Shown in pieces: positions 24,441 to 36,659 of a stretch of DNA of 64,000 nucleotides. Made by a program: the position numbers and the translations under genes. The stretch is from assembly GCA_947579665.1 (NCBI GenBank), contig OX388345.1, forward strand, positions 68,005,454 through 68,069,453, written 5' to 3'. Numbering within the stretch: the stretch's first letter is position 1; each line of letters begins with the position of its first letter. The notes under the pieces are model-generated. The model did no database searches. It saw only the letters and a list, made by a program, of their open reading frames with translations, and was not told the DNA's origin. Source of the stretch: Sympetrum striolatum (taxonomy: Eukaryota > Arthropoda > Insecta > Odonata > Libellulidae).

Positions 24441-25735
24441 AATAAAATGAAAAAGTACTTGGATTTGTATTCATACGGTATTCATGGCAGATAAATACAT
24501 AATATAATAAAAAACATTATCTACACAATATATACAGTATATAGCAGTCGGGATTGCATAGAAAATTGGCATTAAGGTAACTATGTAAAACTTTGATATA
24601 ATATGAAATGCTTCAGCCCATGAAACTTATGGTATAAAAGCTATATTTAACTTCAAAACGATTCAACACTATAAATTACAGAATTGGGTACATTCTAAGA
24701 AAAGTTACTACGTATATTTATCATACGATTTTTATGATGCGAAACTTAAAACGGAAAGATTTCAATCCTTCTTTGCTTCCCGGAAAAAGGAAAGTAATTT
24801 ATAGGAATAGGTTACCGATGAGATTTCAATATATTTATAGATTTTGAAACTAGAGAAACGCCCTTCACTTATCCAACGAAAATATTGTTTCCGGTGAGTC
24901 ATTCGGCAGAATATTTCGGTCGGATTCCCAGAACTCAACCGCACAGTTTTGAAATTACGGAAACTTTAAATTACACCTTTTAACGAACACGAGTATTGAT
25001 TTCAACTTTCCGAAATTCAATCTAGACCATTAAAAGTCTATTTTAGACTCGGAAAACTAATAAAAACGGAATATTCATCGGAATTCGTCGATTTTGGTTG
25101 ACGATGTTAATCTTTTAATTTTGAAATGGGTTGATCGGATTATATAGAAACGAATTTGACCTGAAAAGTATGTCGTCTGGGCTGCCTATGCTATACGTTA
25201 TCTGTTTGGAAACTGTATCACTCCAAAAAATGTTGAGTGTACTCTCACTCAATATGAAATTCCCGTTGAGAACACCGAGGAAATAATTTGTCCAATTGAA
25301 GGCTTACGAAATACTAGCTAACAAAATAAGCGTTTTTACTAATCATGCTATCCATTTATCTTGTTTTGTAGGAAATATTCAAATAAAACGAAAATGACGA
25401 AAGGTGTTTTATGATAAAAAAATTTTTAGATTGAAAAATTTTATTGTAAAAGTAGGTATTCATGGTACGGAATTTTATTTTTTTGATAAAGCTTCTTATC
25501 TCTACGTATGCCTTCCCTTCTATAGAAAATATTCTAATGAAACGATAAAGTTAAAAGAACTCCACAGTGGTATTCGTTGTGGCAATTATTTACTTCGCAA
25601 TGTTTTAGATTGCAAATTCATAGTTAAAATGGAAATAATAATTCCCATTAGGTAGATGTCTATATAAATGATCTGCCATGAAATTGACTTTATCTTTCTT
25701 TCTTTTGATACATTTCTGTCATGCAACAGGATATA
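24441..25735. other. AT-rich non-coding stretch
   Basis: The left part may be further decayed LINE UTR. The open frame at 25404-25655 has no recognisable feature. Confidence 0.45.
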
Positions 25736-25739
25736 TTAC

Positions 25740-26110
25740 ATTCGATTAGATTTATTGAAACGAGTGTCCTCGAACTCGGGAAAGTGCAGCGCTGGGCAAA
25801 ACGTTTCGTAAAAAAGCAAGCGTTGACAACGATGCTCAGTGTGGAATATTCGAAAGAAAGGAGATTAGAAGCTATGCTGTGATCGCTTGATGAATTTAGG
25901 GAAAGCACGTTTGCGGAAGAGATAACCAATATCTTGAGACCTGCTATTTCGGCCTATCCGATAATGAGCGCACAGTCAGAGAAATAGACGCTAAGACGAT
26001 TTTTTTCAAAATTAATACTTTTAAATGATTGTAACAAAATATAGAAGTAATTCTAACACCTGGTGTTTAAACCCCTGCACAGGCCGTAAGGTAGCTTATA
26101 GGATATTTAC
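25740..26110 (+). pseudogene. Decayed LINE ORF2 C-terminus with 3' tail
   Basis: The plus strand from 25769 encodes LELGKVQRWAKRFVKK, then TTMLSVEYSKERRLEAML and a stop. This fits the LINE pattern in which a VQRRAARFV segment is followed by an ML..L.W..LE.RR segment. About 270 bases later the tail TGGTGTTTAAACCCCTGCAC, AGGCCGTAAGGTAGC matches the tails at 36690 and 45880. The segment between is too decayed to read. Confidence 0.6.
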
Positions 26111-26379
26111 GTAGATTTAAGTTTCGTTTCCTTTTCCTTTGTGAGGTACTACTAGTGTATGTGTGTTTTCTATGTACATACCTACTAAATATAGACATAT
26201 AGCACAGTCTGATTAAAGTAAAGATTTTATGAAATAAAATTTTATGAAACATAAAAGTAAATTAATACTTATTAGAAAATAAATCCAATTTTTATGCCAG
26301 TTTTAAGCGCCTTTACTTAAAATAAAGTCGTATCCAGAGAGAAGACTTTAACCTTGATGACGCAGGCATACTTATTGAA
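26111..26379. other. AT-rich non-coding stretch
   Basis: Nothing recognised. Confidence 0.5.
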
Positions 26380-26780
26380 ACATCAAAACACACCACCAGG
26401 ATTCATGGGAGCCGTTTCACGTTTCAGTGATACCTCACGCAGTATTTACCAAAGCATTGAATCGCTCGGTTAAATACAGCGTCGGCATTAGAATCTAATC
26501 CTGCTTGATCGATCTCGTTTATTTGCTTGTGATGGACGTATTATAGAAATCCGCAACGGTCGAAAAGCTCGACCTTTTGATTATTCATTAACGTTGAACA
26601 AATGCTCTCCGTCGCATAATAGCCGACACTTTGGATGAATTGGGTTAATGCCGCCTTTGTACAATGTCTGCTGTGTCACACATTTCGATGCTTCATTCTG
26701 CTAACACATTCTGATAACTCATTCTGTTAACTCATTCATATTTCCCACTGCACCGCACTCGTCGGGTTAGTAAAGAGATC
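26380..26780. promoter_or_regulatory. Possible conserved non-coding block
   Basis: Composition is more balanced than in the flanks and there is no open frame. It holds short motifs that many developmental factors bind (GTTTATTTGC, forkhead-like; CTGATAAC, GATA-like; TTAACG). A 13-bp tandem repeat lies inside it. Such motifs are common by chance, so the regulatory reading is only inference. Confidence 0.25.
26694..26739 (+). repeat. 13-bp tandem repeat, 3.5 copies
   Basis: CATTCTGCTAACA, CATTCTGATAACT, CATTCTGTTAACT and a partial CATTCAT follow one another without gaps. Confidence 0.9.
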
Positions 26781-28327
26781 GTATTGGGGTCGCAAAAATT
26801 GCATCCTAGTCCATTGTGGTTACGAAATTTGAGGAACGGTTTGGAATAGAGAAATGAATAGCCTAGCGACATAAATCAGTGAAACCACCCGGAAGTTCCG
26901 ACAATTTAGAAATGAAAAGCCTTAAAGGTCGCATAAAAAACATTTCGCTTCTAATTTGCATGCGTTTTAAAAGTAGCTGTTACAAAAATGTACTTAAATA
27001 TTTACATCAAGGTAATCAAACTAAAATGACTGTTTATCCATAACTCCAAAGTTAGAAAATCAGATACCACGTACGTTTTTTACTCTATTTCACAAAATAT
27101 ATATTTACATAATAAATAGTAGGAACTTTTTGGGAAAATTACGAGATCTTATCAATAAGTTCATCTTCAGTGGTATTGTACATGAAGAACTTACAAATCA
27201 ACTATGTATTTGGCAATATTATTATGGGTAAAAATTAAAATCATTGAATAAATTATACAGTCAATTATTAAACCCAAAACTATTTCGTGATTTATCGAAT
27301 AATTTTTACCAATATTCTAGTATCATTAACAGTAGTAATATTTTCTGTCTCCAACAATGTAAGAGAGGCATCATTATTACCATTGTTTTGCAATATTCAG
27401 TCAAATAATGGCAGGGACTGCATTAAAGCCTAAAATAACTCGAAATTTAGTTAAGAGAAATAAAAATAAACTCCGCAGTGAAACATTTCACCGAGGAAAA
27501 ATTATTTAATAATTACTAATTCAATTCATCTGTTATAGTTCAGAAAATCTAAAAATATCATTATATTCTGACTACATTCAGTAGGTAACTTAATCGATTC
27601 TTACACTAGCCCAAAATATGTGTGCGAATGAAAATGACTTGCAAGCCAGTAGCTCTGATAATAGAAGTCAAAAATGTAAAGACTTATGATAAAGGAGACA
27701 AGTTTAGTAAAGAGTTTTTCTGTAAGATAAACGGCCTGTAGTCATCGTTGAAATAGCCACTCTAATGGAAATACATCTTTCATCATTGTTTCAAGATCAT
27801 GCTTGTGTATTAGTTTACTTACATTGTTTTAGCTCGCCTTCATCTGCGTCTTTGTGACACTTTAAGCGAAGTGGTGACGCGCCTCCAAGATATCGACGCC
27901 ATAAGTTTTGGATTGGCTCACCCCTTGGCATTTAAAGCAATCTAATCTGGGAAATGCCATCCTAAATGCCACACTCTAACATTCTATCACATCAGCCCTA
28001 TATTCATCCCAGCTTCCGCCCCAAGCTTCACCGCTTCCATCAAATAAACGTACCCCCTCTGTTCATTTCCTACGATGCATATTGAGTACTAATTTTAACA
28101 CGATTTCACTGCAGTTTTCGTGTAGTAATGACACTCTACTTGTTATGAAGTATGAGAGACGTTTGATACGTCATAAGGAAGTTCTAACAAAAAGTACGAC
28201 TCTTATATTGCAAGAATGAACAAAAAAATGCTTGCCTTAACAAATAGAATTATGGGCGATCTTGTTTCAAAGACGTTGACTTATTAAACGCACCTAGCAT
28301 GGTTGTAAAATTTCTGGAGCAATTTAA
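26781..28327. other. AT-rich non-coding stretch
   Basis: A weak CTGAAGATGA motif near 27166-27175 (minus) recalls the hammerhead-like family but lacks GAAAC. From 27840 to 28080 composition is more balanced. No gene is supported. Confidence 0.45.
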
Positions 28328-28759
28328 CCCTTAACCAGTGACGTGCAATTTTTGTCACACTACCAGTGACGTGCGGTCTGGGAGACCGCAATTTTTTAAA
28401 GAGCTTTAAAGTTACTAAATGACACATTTAACAAAGTTTAAAAGCCTTAATAAAGTAATCAGTTATTCAATAATTTGAATTCAAATTTAATTTTGTGTTA
28501 ATATGAACAAAATTTCAATAAATAATCATTTTACGAAGATAGTCAAAAATATGAATGAAAAAAACATATCCTAGCAAAATAATGTCGCATATTAAAAATC
28601 AGGTGCCTATTTTTGTAGCAAAGCCTTTAATGTATTTTTGGGATGATAATTGATAAAACGTTCTTGAAAAATATTTCATTTATTGTGTTTTTCATGGATT
28701 CTGCAAACGTTCGAAATTACATTTTTCGTAAAAAATGTCCTACCCCTCCATAGAAGCAC

Positions 28760-30504
28760 AGCTCTTACAAATTTTTTTTGTGCATTAAAAAAAACTGGTT
28801 GTCTACATTTGGACCAACAGAAGGGGGTTTTTCGTTTTTTTCATGGAGGGCAAAGTCGGCAAGTCTTCCGCTTCTCTAGTATATCTTCGAAATTTTGAGG
28901 TTTTTCAACTGTTAGGTTCAGAATTCGGCCTATATTGGCTCTTAATTGTGTGGGAATCTTGCTGTTTGACATTATCCTCTTTAATTGTGGCCTTACTAAC
29001 TCTGCTGCAATGCATTTAATAAAATCGTACCTATTCAGATACTTCTTGTCATTTAGGGACTGCTGGAGCACAAAAGAATTCACCAATGAAATGTCTAAAA
29101 TCCTAAGAAACACTGCCATTGGCCATCTCCTTGTTCTTCGACTAGATGAGTAGCTGCTGCACATTTTATATAGTGTATCTACTCCACCCTTGATTGAATT
29201 ATAGAAAGCTATAATTTCAGGTTTCATTGTCACTTCATCAGTGCTCTCTGTGGTAAATTGACGACACCAACCAAAGAGTCCTGTTTTTCTTTGGCACATG
29301 AGGAACTAGAGTCATGTTGCCGTATATCCATACAACGAGGACCCTTTTGTGCCTTCTTTTGAAGGCCCGAACTCATTGGATATTTCCCTTTAATTTTTTC
29401 TTATCGTCCCGACATAGGTCAGTCCTTTTACCCTCAGCTTCTAAACTAGTTCAATTGAAGTGAACCAATTATCAGCTGTAATATTTCGATTGGAATGAAA
29501 TATTGGCTCAGTGAGACGCGGAACTGATTGCGTAGGTTTCGAAGTCTTTTTGTCTTCCTCTGACAGACCTTTTCCGTTGGTACTTTTTCCGACGTAAAAA
29601 TAGGCATTATACGAATAGCTATTCAATGTATCCGTCAAACACATCATTTTGAGGCCATACTTAGCTGGCTTACTCGGGATGTACATCTTAAATCGGCACC
29701 GACCCCTGAAGGCAATTAACATTTCGTCAATACAAGTTGTTGTGCCCAGTGAATAGCAACAATGAGAATTTTTTACGAAATGATTTAAAAAATCAGAAAT
29801 TGGTGCAACTGGGTCACTTTCGTACCGGACGATTCGGTCTTCATGGTTATCAAACCGAAGACATAAAAGGAGAACAGCAAATCGTTGTCCATACGTTACT
29901 AAACGAAAAATTTCCATTCCCATGCCATCTGCAGCAAAAGTACTACTAATATCTTCATCTTTAGATTTAAATATTGCCGAATATATTAATAACCTAAGTA
30001 AAGCTCTTAATTAAACATAATCTAAATCTTGGATTTCTGGCCTACTCTGGTATACTTTTCTCATAACTTCTGAAGTTTGACATTTTTCCAACTCAAAATC
30101 AAATTTATTATATCGTCGTTAAAAGTAAGCGACCAAAAATGGAGAGGTTGCAGTTCCGTATCTAGAGGTATAACAGATTACTTCAAACCTGGTTTTTCCG
30201 CGATAATGTTATGCAGACGAGTGTAAACGTTTCTCTTTGGCTCTTTAGAACTCCTTTTATAGAGATTTTTTCCAAAATAATATCCAACTTTCTTAGAAAT
30301 CGGATTCACTGAAATACTTACTTCCTCATCATCGTCTTCTTCATTCTCGTCGGAATCCGTAATGTGATTACTAACAATAATATTATCCTCCTCAATCTCA
30401 TTTTCCACTTCACTCTCATCTTCCCTCAAGTATTCAATAACTTGCTCCTCAAAATCAGGAGCGTCCTGTCGTAGTATTCGAGAGGGACCGGGTTTATCAC
30501 TCAT
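28760..30504 (-). pseudogene. Broken piggyBac transposase
   Basis: piggyBac transposases cut and paste DNA at TTAA with three catalytic Asp in an RNase-H-like fold. Here the start (30504, MSDKPGPSRILRQDAP) opens an acidic N-terminal region (30178-30504). The catalytic part follows in another frame: TCIDEMLIAFRGRCRF holds the first Asp, NITADNWFTSIEL the second (29441-29923), and IKGGVDTLYKMCSSYS the third (28841-29299). A C-terminal Cys-rich domain begins CRLCPP and continues as FCWSKC, then CKSC, across a stop and a frameshift. At least five internal stops and two frameshifts break the protein, but all three Asp remain. A good acceptor (TCAATTTTCACAG) about 40 bases upstream of the start suggests a spliced 5' leader. 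Confidence 0.88.
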
Positions 30505-30885
30505 GCTTGTAGTCTTGTAGTCTTTGACGAGTACTTATGTCGCTGTGAAAATTGAGAAAATATCATCAGTAGATATTAGTAAATTACTTGTACAGGAAAA
30601 TATTTTGATTCCACGGAATAGCGCAGGAAGAAATTTACCTGACGAATGACAATGATGATCACAAGGCAATTATGTAAATATTGCACCGGGAAGACAACGT
30701 TATTCAAGAACAGTAGAAAATTTTCCTCCGTACTAGCTCCGAATATGATGATCGCTCACCAACAGATAATAAGTTAGCTGCTCTTATTTTCCCATGCAAT
30801 TGGTTTTCCTGCCGCCATATTTGCAAATTATTTTACAACAAAGATATATCGTATTTTAGAAAGAAACGAACTTACTGAAAAATAT

Positions 30886-31102
30886 AACTCACATGATTCG
30901 TCTTTCAAAAGATCCGTGTATGCCATCCGTGTAGCAAGATGATTACTTGGCAGCGAATAGAGCGAAACTAAAGAAAGCAGTTTGGGGAAAATCCAAGAAA
31001 TACGTTTTCTTTCACATCTGGTCATGTACTGCTCGAACATTCGCCTCGGGTTTTCCCCAGGATCACTCCGCCCTTTCCATTGGGGGTCCATATTCCGCTG
31101 AC
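30886..31102 (-). other. Exon-like open frame inside the piggyBac 5' region
   Basis: Between the right end and the transposase start, a minus-strand open segment follows an acceptor-like TATGTTGTCAG and ends GACGAATCAT before GTGAGT, a consensus donor. It would encode about 70 residues from MDPQWKGRSDPGENPRRMF to AYTDLLKDES. Spliced to the acceptor before the transposase it soon meets a stop, so it is not an N-terminal extension. It may be a non-coding leader exon, captured host DNA, or chance. Confidence 0.3.
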
Positions 31103-31768
31103 AACATACTTCACTAAAGGTCATTCATCCCAGGCACAAATGAGTAGTGGCAACAAAGAGAAATTCTCGCAGGATTTGGTTATTCTGAGTTTGCCGCCAC
31201 TTCGGTCGCATCCGTAGTAAGTGACATTCTAGGGTCAGAATCACAGCGAAATATAGACGAAAATTTCGGCTCCATACACGTACGGTGTTTTAATGCAAGT
31301 ATGATTTAATATTTTTCTAAAAAGATTTTTATTTTTGAGTTGATATTATAAAATAACCAAAACAATCAGTATTCTTGAGGACGACCTCAACATAGCTTAC
31401 TATCATAAAATCCATATATTTTGCCTAAGTTATGCTTTTCAAATAGTAATAACAAAGAAATGTGAAAATAATAAACAAATGTAATAAATAAAGTTGAAAT
31501 TAGTAAGCCTTCGTAATAATATTCACCCATATTACGAATTGAGTTTTCCCGAAGTAGTGACGTGCGGTCTCTCAGACCGCGCATGAAATTAAATCGCAAC
31601 TTAATAGAAATACAAGTAAGATAAATGAAATTCGAAGAATTCTATATACTACGTAAAGGTATCTAAGAAGGTACCATAAATAACAGATTTGTTAAAAATC
31701 AAATAATTTTTTTATTCACAATAAAATAATCGCTGCGGTCTCTCAGACCGCACGTCACTGGTTAAGGG

Positions 31769-31912
31769 TTAAATTACTCTTCCCGGAAAAGCTGAAATGT
31801 CCCCTGATCCCTTTGGAAATGAATGTCCCGATATTTGGTTCGGATCTAAACCCCACAATCAGTAGCTACCAAGATACATTGAGTAGGAATGCGGCTTAGT
31901 AAGAGAAAAGAG
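31769..31912. other. Short spacer between piggyBac and foldback
   Basis: Begins with the right-hand TTAA target copy; nothing else is seen. Confidence 0.6.
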
Positions 31913-32118
31913 ATGAAGAAGAGAATTGCTGTACTTTAACCACAGTGTTTATTTAAACAAATAATGACAAATGTACGACTAGTTTCAGCAATTGATAGCC
32001 ATCATCAAGTTTCCACCATCAAGACATGAGGATGGTGATCATTTGCTTAAAGTTTATCATTTGATTTTGTATTATTCGTTTTTAATAAACTATGTGGTAT
32101 GGCGATTCTCTTCTTCAT
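31913..32118. repeat. Foldback element with hammerhead-like core
   Basis: Outer arms ATGAAGAAGAGAATTGC (31913 on) and its partner ending TTCTCTTCTTCAT (32118) continue inward as imperfect inverted repeats. On the minus strand TTGATGA (32008 to 32002), T, GGC-loop-GCT, then GAAACTAGTC (31986 to 31977) give the hammerhead-like order with a short stem II. CCACAGTGTTTATTT flanks it, as CCACAGTATTTTTTA does at 61446-61645. Confidence 0.7.
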
Positions 32119-32355
32119 CATAGTGTATTTGTCGGTAGTTATTTAGTTATACTTATTATAAATATCAATCTTTTTATCTGCAGTATGACTTTAAAGATAT
32201 GAGTTTCGCTGGATCTTTCTTTAAACTGATTTTGAACATTGCTATGACATTCGCAATTATCCAATTTTTGGGAACCTTAACTTCACCTTTAAATATTACC
32301 TGAAGAAATTTAACTATGATTTCTATTCCTTTTTATATACTTAAGATGACACTTC
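32119..32355. other. AT-rich non-coding stretch
   Basis: Nothing recognised. Confidence 0.5.
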
Positions 32356-34985
32356 TTCAACATTATAATAATAATAATATTAATAAATCGTCTTTATTTG
32401 GGCGAGATTGAGACTTAAAAGTCTCTTCTTCCATCTAACCCATCGTCATTAATTATAAAATAAGAAGTAGAAAAGATTAGAAGAATTGTGGATGTAAAAA
32501 ACCTAAGAGATTCTTAGGGAAAAAAATCCACTGCAGGAAAACACCCACAAGGAAGGGGAGTGTGAAAAACCTGCGCAAACCTACCAATAGTAATAGCTAA
32601 AAGATAAGAGAAGAGAAAAACATTCAAAAATAAATAAATACACTACCAATAAGTACTTACATGCGATACATAAATAAGAATCAGTTAACATTTAAAAAGA
32701 GGTAGCAATATACAAAGTAACATAAAAAACAAAATAGAAAAACAAAGAAAACGTACATTATCAGGAAAAATAAAAGATTATTATAAAAAAAACTGTATCA
32801 AAATAATGCATACAGTATGCACTAGTCAAAATTTTATATAACATTGACATTTAGGTAACTCTAAGTAAGAAAAAAATAGAAAAAATAAAAAAATAATAAT
32901 AAAATAAGCAGATGAGAATTATTAGGTACACAGACAGAAATATTAAGTACAAAGACATAGAAAGCATCTTATGCGTTGAGAGGAAGAGCAGGAGCAACAT
33001 CAGTATGTATGGGATAGAGGAGATTTCTTTTCATTGCTGATTGCATTGATGCATTTTGTGTCAGGGCATTTATAGGAAAGATTTAAGCGAGGACAGAGGA
33101 GTAAAATAAGGTGATTCAGTGAATGCATATTGAAAGAAAGGAGTAGTGTGGCTTTTTAATTCGGAAGTCTATCTAGCTGAAGGTAATCAAGGCATTTTCT
33201 CTTGAAAGAATGAGAAGACACAGAGAGCTTGATATTAGCTGGAAGAGAATTCCATAGCTTGCTTGCAGTTACGATATAAGAGTTGTGGAATGTTTCGGTT
33301 CGGTGGTGAGGTATAAGTAGTTTTTTGCATCCTCGGTTATGTACTGAATCTAAACTTACAAATTCGCTTGCGATGTATTCGGGAGTATGTGTGTGTAGGA
33401 TGTTGTAGAATGAACAAAGAATGTGTAGCTTTCTGCGAGAATCTAACTTCAACAAGCCTAATTTATCGTATGATTCAGATATTTGGTCGTATTTTCTTAA
33501 ATTAAAAATAAATCTCACAGCTGCATTCTGAGCTCGCTGTAGTTTAAGAGTTAGTTCACCGGACAAGTCTTGGTAGATAATGTCTCCGTAATCAAAGTGA
33601 GGCATAATTAGAGACTTCACAAGCTGTGCTTTCAGAGAAGAAGGGAGAAAATATCCTAAGCGCCTGAGATTTTGAAGGAACATATATACTTTCTTACAAA
33701 TATTTGTTACTTGCTGTGACCATTGCAGATTTTCATTTATGAAAAGGCCAAGATTATTTACTGAATTACTTAAAGGGATTTGAAATCCGTTTAAGATGTG
33801 CATGGGAATCATATCGATATTTAAATTCTTTAAAAGCTTAGGATTGCCAATGATAATGGCTTGCGATTTAGTTGGGTTAACGGCAATGAAATTATTTCTG
33901 CTCCATTCGTTTATTAAAACTAGATCTTGGTTTAACAAATTCATTGACTGAGGAAGATCTGTTGAACTAGAGTCTAAATAGATCTGTAAATCATCGGCAT
34001 ATAAATGATACTTGCTGTATCTGATGACTTGCGGACAATCATTGATGTAAAGAGAGAATAGCAAAGGACCTAGTATAGAACCTTGAGGTAGACCACGATC
34101 AATCTGTAACCATGAGGAAGAGGAATCTTGAGATATAACTTTTTGTTGTCGCTCGTAAAGTTAGGATGAAAACCAGTCGGTAGATAATGTAGAGAAGCCG
34201 ATATCACGCAGTTTCGCTATCATAATATCCAAATCAATAGAGTCAAAGGCTTTCCTAAACTCAAAAAGAATTAGAGAAGTTAATTTTGTATTGTCAATGG
34301 ATCTTCTAATATCATCAGTGACTTTCACTAAAGCCGTAGAGGTACTGTGACCTTTACGGAAGCCCGATTGTAAGGAGTTAAGAATTGAATTCGGTTACCT
34401 GGCCATGTACTAGCTTCTCTAAGACTGCTTAATACAGGAAGGAAGCTGATTGGACGGTAATCGATTTTTTTTAATTTGGAATGTTTAGGTTTTGGTCGAA
34501 TTAGCGCGCACTTCCATGATTTTGGGAACTTTCCTTGAAAGAGTGAATGATTGAAGATATTGGTAAATGTTGGTAGAATTAGAGAGAAAATTTTATTAAT
34601 GAAATTGATTGAAATTCAGTCCGCTCCTTGCGCTTTAGACTTGATAGTTCTGATGGCTTGATATACTTCGTATTGCGATACGGGCTTGAAGAAGAACTGA
34701 GGTTTATTAATGGATATATTTGTCTTTATTTTCAAATTATCTAATACTCGGCGTTTAATTTCAGTATCGATGTTTGTTAGAGGACGGGAAAACATTTCGT
34801 TAAGCGTATCGAGAGAACAATTGCTTAGTAGAGGAGATTCTTTGGATTTACTGATCCCGAGGCTGCGCAAGTCTTTCCATATTGAGGAAGATGTATTATT
34901 GCCTTTTGAAATAGAATAGGCAAATTTAATTTTAGAATTTATTCCTATTCCTTTGTCCTTTTTCCCCCAAATTATTAGGTATCAC
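32356..34985 (-). mobile_element. 5'-truncated CR1/Jockey-like LINE
   Basis: Minus-strand LINE of about 2.6 kb with a decayed ORF2 (33156-34960), a 3' UTR of about 770 bp and an AAT-repeat 3' end (about 32365-32385). The UTR contains GAGACTTAAAAGTCTC, a perfect 6-bp stem-loop close to the 3' end, of the kind LINE reverse transcriptases recognise. The 5' end fades out near 34985. Tails of related copies are at 7386, 15567, 24068 and 58440, all on the same strand. Confidence 0.8.
33156..34960 (-). pseudogene. Broken LINE reverse transcriptase (ORF2)
   Basis: Reading from 34960 downward: a linker with DLRSLGISKSKESPLL, IRTIKSKAQGAD and then a TGA where Gly is expected; KIDYRPISFLPVLSS; a frameshift at about 34390-34430; SGFRKGHSTSTALVKV; motif A as LFEFRKAFDSID; a TAA stop in the next segment (about 34160); then DRGLPQGSILGPLLFSLYIN, active site HLYADDLQIYLDSS, and the thumb with RRLGYFLPSSLKAQLV and RAQNAAVRFIFN. 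The last 302 codons are open to the stop at 33156. In motif A the first Asp of the usual DF.KAFD is Glu here, which would hurt catalysis. No endonuclease domain remains. Confidence 0.85.
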
Positions 34986-36000
34986 AAAATTTTAATGAAC
35001 ACGCAATATGTGAATGAGATTTAGACATCCTCTCAGAAAAATCAAATTCAACTAAGGTATTTATATGTTGTTGAAAATATAAAATAATTACACGAGTGCT
35101 GTTGGTTTTATTACTTATAATACCACAATTATTAACCATTCTTGCTATATCTTGGACCTCACGAGTATATTACTGAAATGCCTTTGGGCCCTTAGCTTAA
35201 TATTAATGTAAAATGATATATTTAAATTGACTTTTCTAGATAAGATTGATGTACTAAATCTGTAGCGTAGCACATCATTTGTCCATACCCATTCCAAGTG
35301 TCCTAGGTAATTACATACATCATTCCCATTATATATATATATATATAGGAATATCAGATCTCACTTTTTAAGAAATCCTCCAAAATAAGCTCTCCAGTAA
35401 AGACTAATATTATGTTTAGTTTTTTTTGCCTAACTAAATTAATTTCAAAATATGTAATAGTGGATCTGTTGTATAATAAGCGCAGTTTAGCTGATAAATT
35501 TAATAATTTCTCGGGTAAATTAGTGAATGGAAAATTAAATATGCTAATTCATAAGTAAGGTTACTTAACAATCTTTCAATATAAATTTCATTACCTAATA
35601 ATTACTAGATTTCTACACGAGTCACATAAAACTTATTTTTAATGAGTAATATTTTAACATCCAACTAAATATTTACTAAAATAGATTTTTTACTAAGTGT
35701 CAATTGTAACGTATACGATTAGACAGACATATTTTACGATTGAATCCTGTCTATATATTAAGAACGAATATACTACAGGATCATTTAGTTGTATAACATC
35801 TGCGGCAAACATTACAATTAATTACGGAATTATCGTTGAAATAGGTGTTTCTGTAACGACCTAAAGATAGTGTAAACTATCGTGGGGTTCAAAGCATGGA
35901 ATTTACCAATATATAGTCTAAATTTACTCTACTTTTACCTATATTTTCTGATTTACTTAAATTTCATTGCAATCGAGTTAACCTGAACCAGATCTTACTC
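34986..36000. other. AT-rich non-coding stretch with short (TA)n
   Basis: A TA dinucleotide run lies at about 35331-35347. Nothing else is supported. Confidence 0.5.
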
Positions 36001-36360
36001 CAGTTCTTCGTGTACCGACGTCCTTGGTGCCTCTTCTCTATTCATATTCATAATGATGAGTGAAAGGGAGGATTTGGAGGGACACCTAACGCCCTAAGAA
36101 GTGGACCCGGCCGTGTCAAAGTGGCGTGCAATGAAATTCACCCCATGCCTAGGGTCCCTTCTTTACCACTTATCTTCGGTACCGCGAGATCCGACCTTAT
36201 AGACAAAAGGATCGAACGGGAGTTATTGAGGACAGAACTCAACTCCTGCATAAGAAGGTGAAAGAAAGGGCCCTGAAAAAGATGCCTGCATCAGTAGGCC
36301 TTCCGGCTAGGGCTGACAGAAGTAAGGCATTACTCCTCTCTTCCCCTACAGATCAGGTGG
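36001..36360. other. GC-richer block, possible decayed coding relic
   Basis: Composition is near balanced, in contrast to both flanks. Two plus-strand frames overlap: one gives SDLIDKRIERELLRTELNSC and a stop; the other, starting upstream, gives KVKERALKKMPASVGLPARA. A frameshifted relic of a mobile-element protein is possible, but I recognise no family. Confidence 0.25.
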
Positions 36361-36659
36361 TTAATACATATAGATGCACATTTTAAACTACAGCCACCAG
36401 ATACTGTTTCCACCACATTACAATTCAAACTGGCAGCGATTCAATACTATTTTTTTGAGAAATACAGGAAAGATGTAAATAAAAGTATATTTTGTATTAT
36501 AAGATTAACTAATTAAACTGAAAAAGCAGCTCAGCATTGATTTAAATTACTGATTCAAGAAATATTTGTGTATAAATCATGGCTTAATATAAAGATATTG
36601 TCATCTCAGTTATAAACTTTTGTGGAGGAAACAAAAAAAGCGATATAAGGAAGTAGTTG

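Larger units (their letters stand above)
28328..31768 (-). mobile_element. piggyBac element with intact ends
   Basis: Both ends carry CCCTTAACCAGTGACGTGC as perfect terminal inverted repeats (28328-28346 and 31750-31768), each flanked by TTAA (28324-28327 and 31769-31772), the diagnostic piggyBac target duplication. Total length 3441 bp. Near both ends lies a palindromic subterminal motif built on GCGGTCT..AGACCGC: at 28373-28390, 31565-31581 and 31735-31751. The transposase inside is broken, so the copy is non-autonomous, but the ends look usable if a transposase is supplied in trans. Confidence 0.93.

Noticed and set aside
28683..29153. Plus-strand frames over the piggyBac
   Set aside because: They are shadows of the broken transposase on the other strand.
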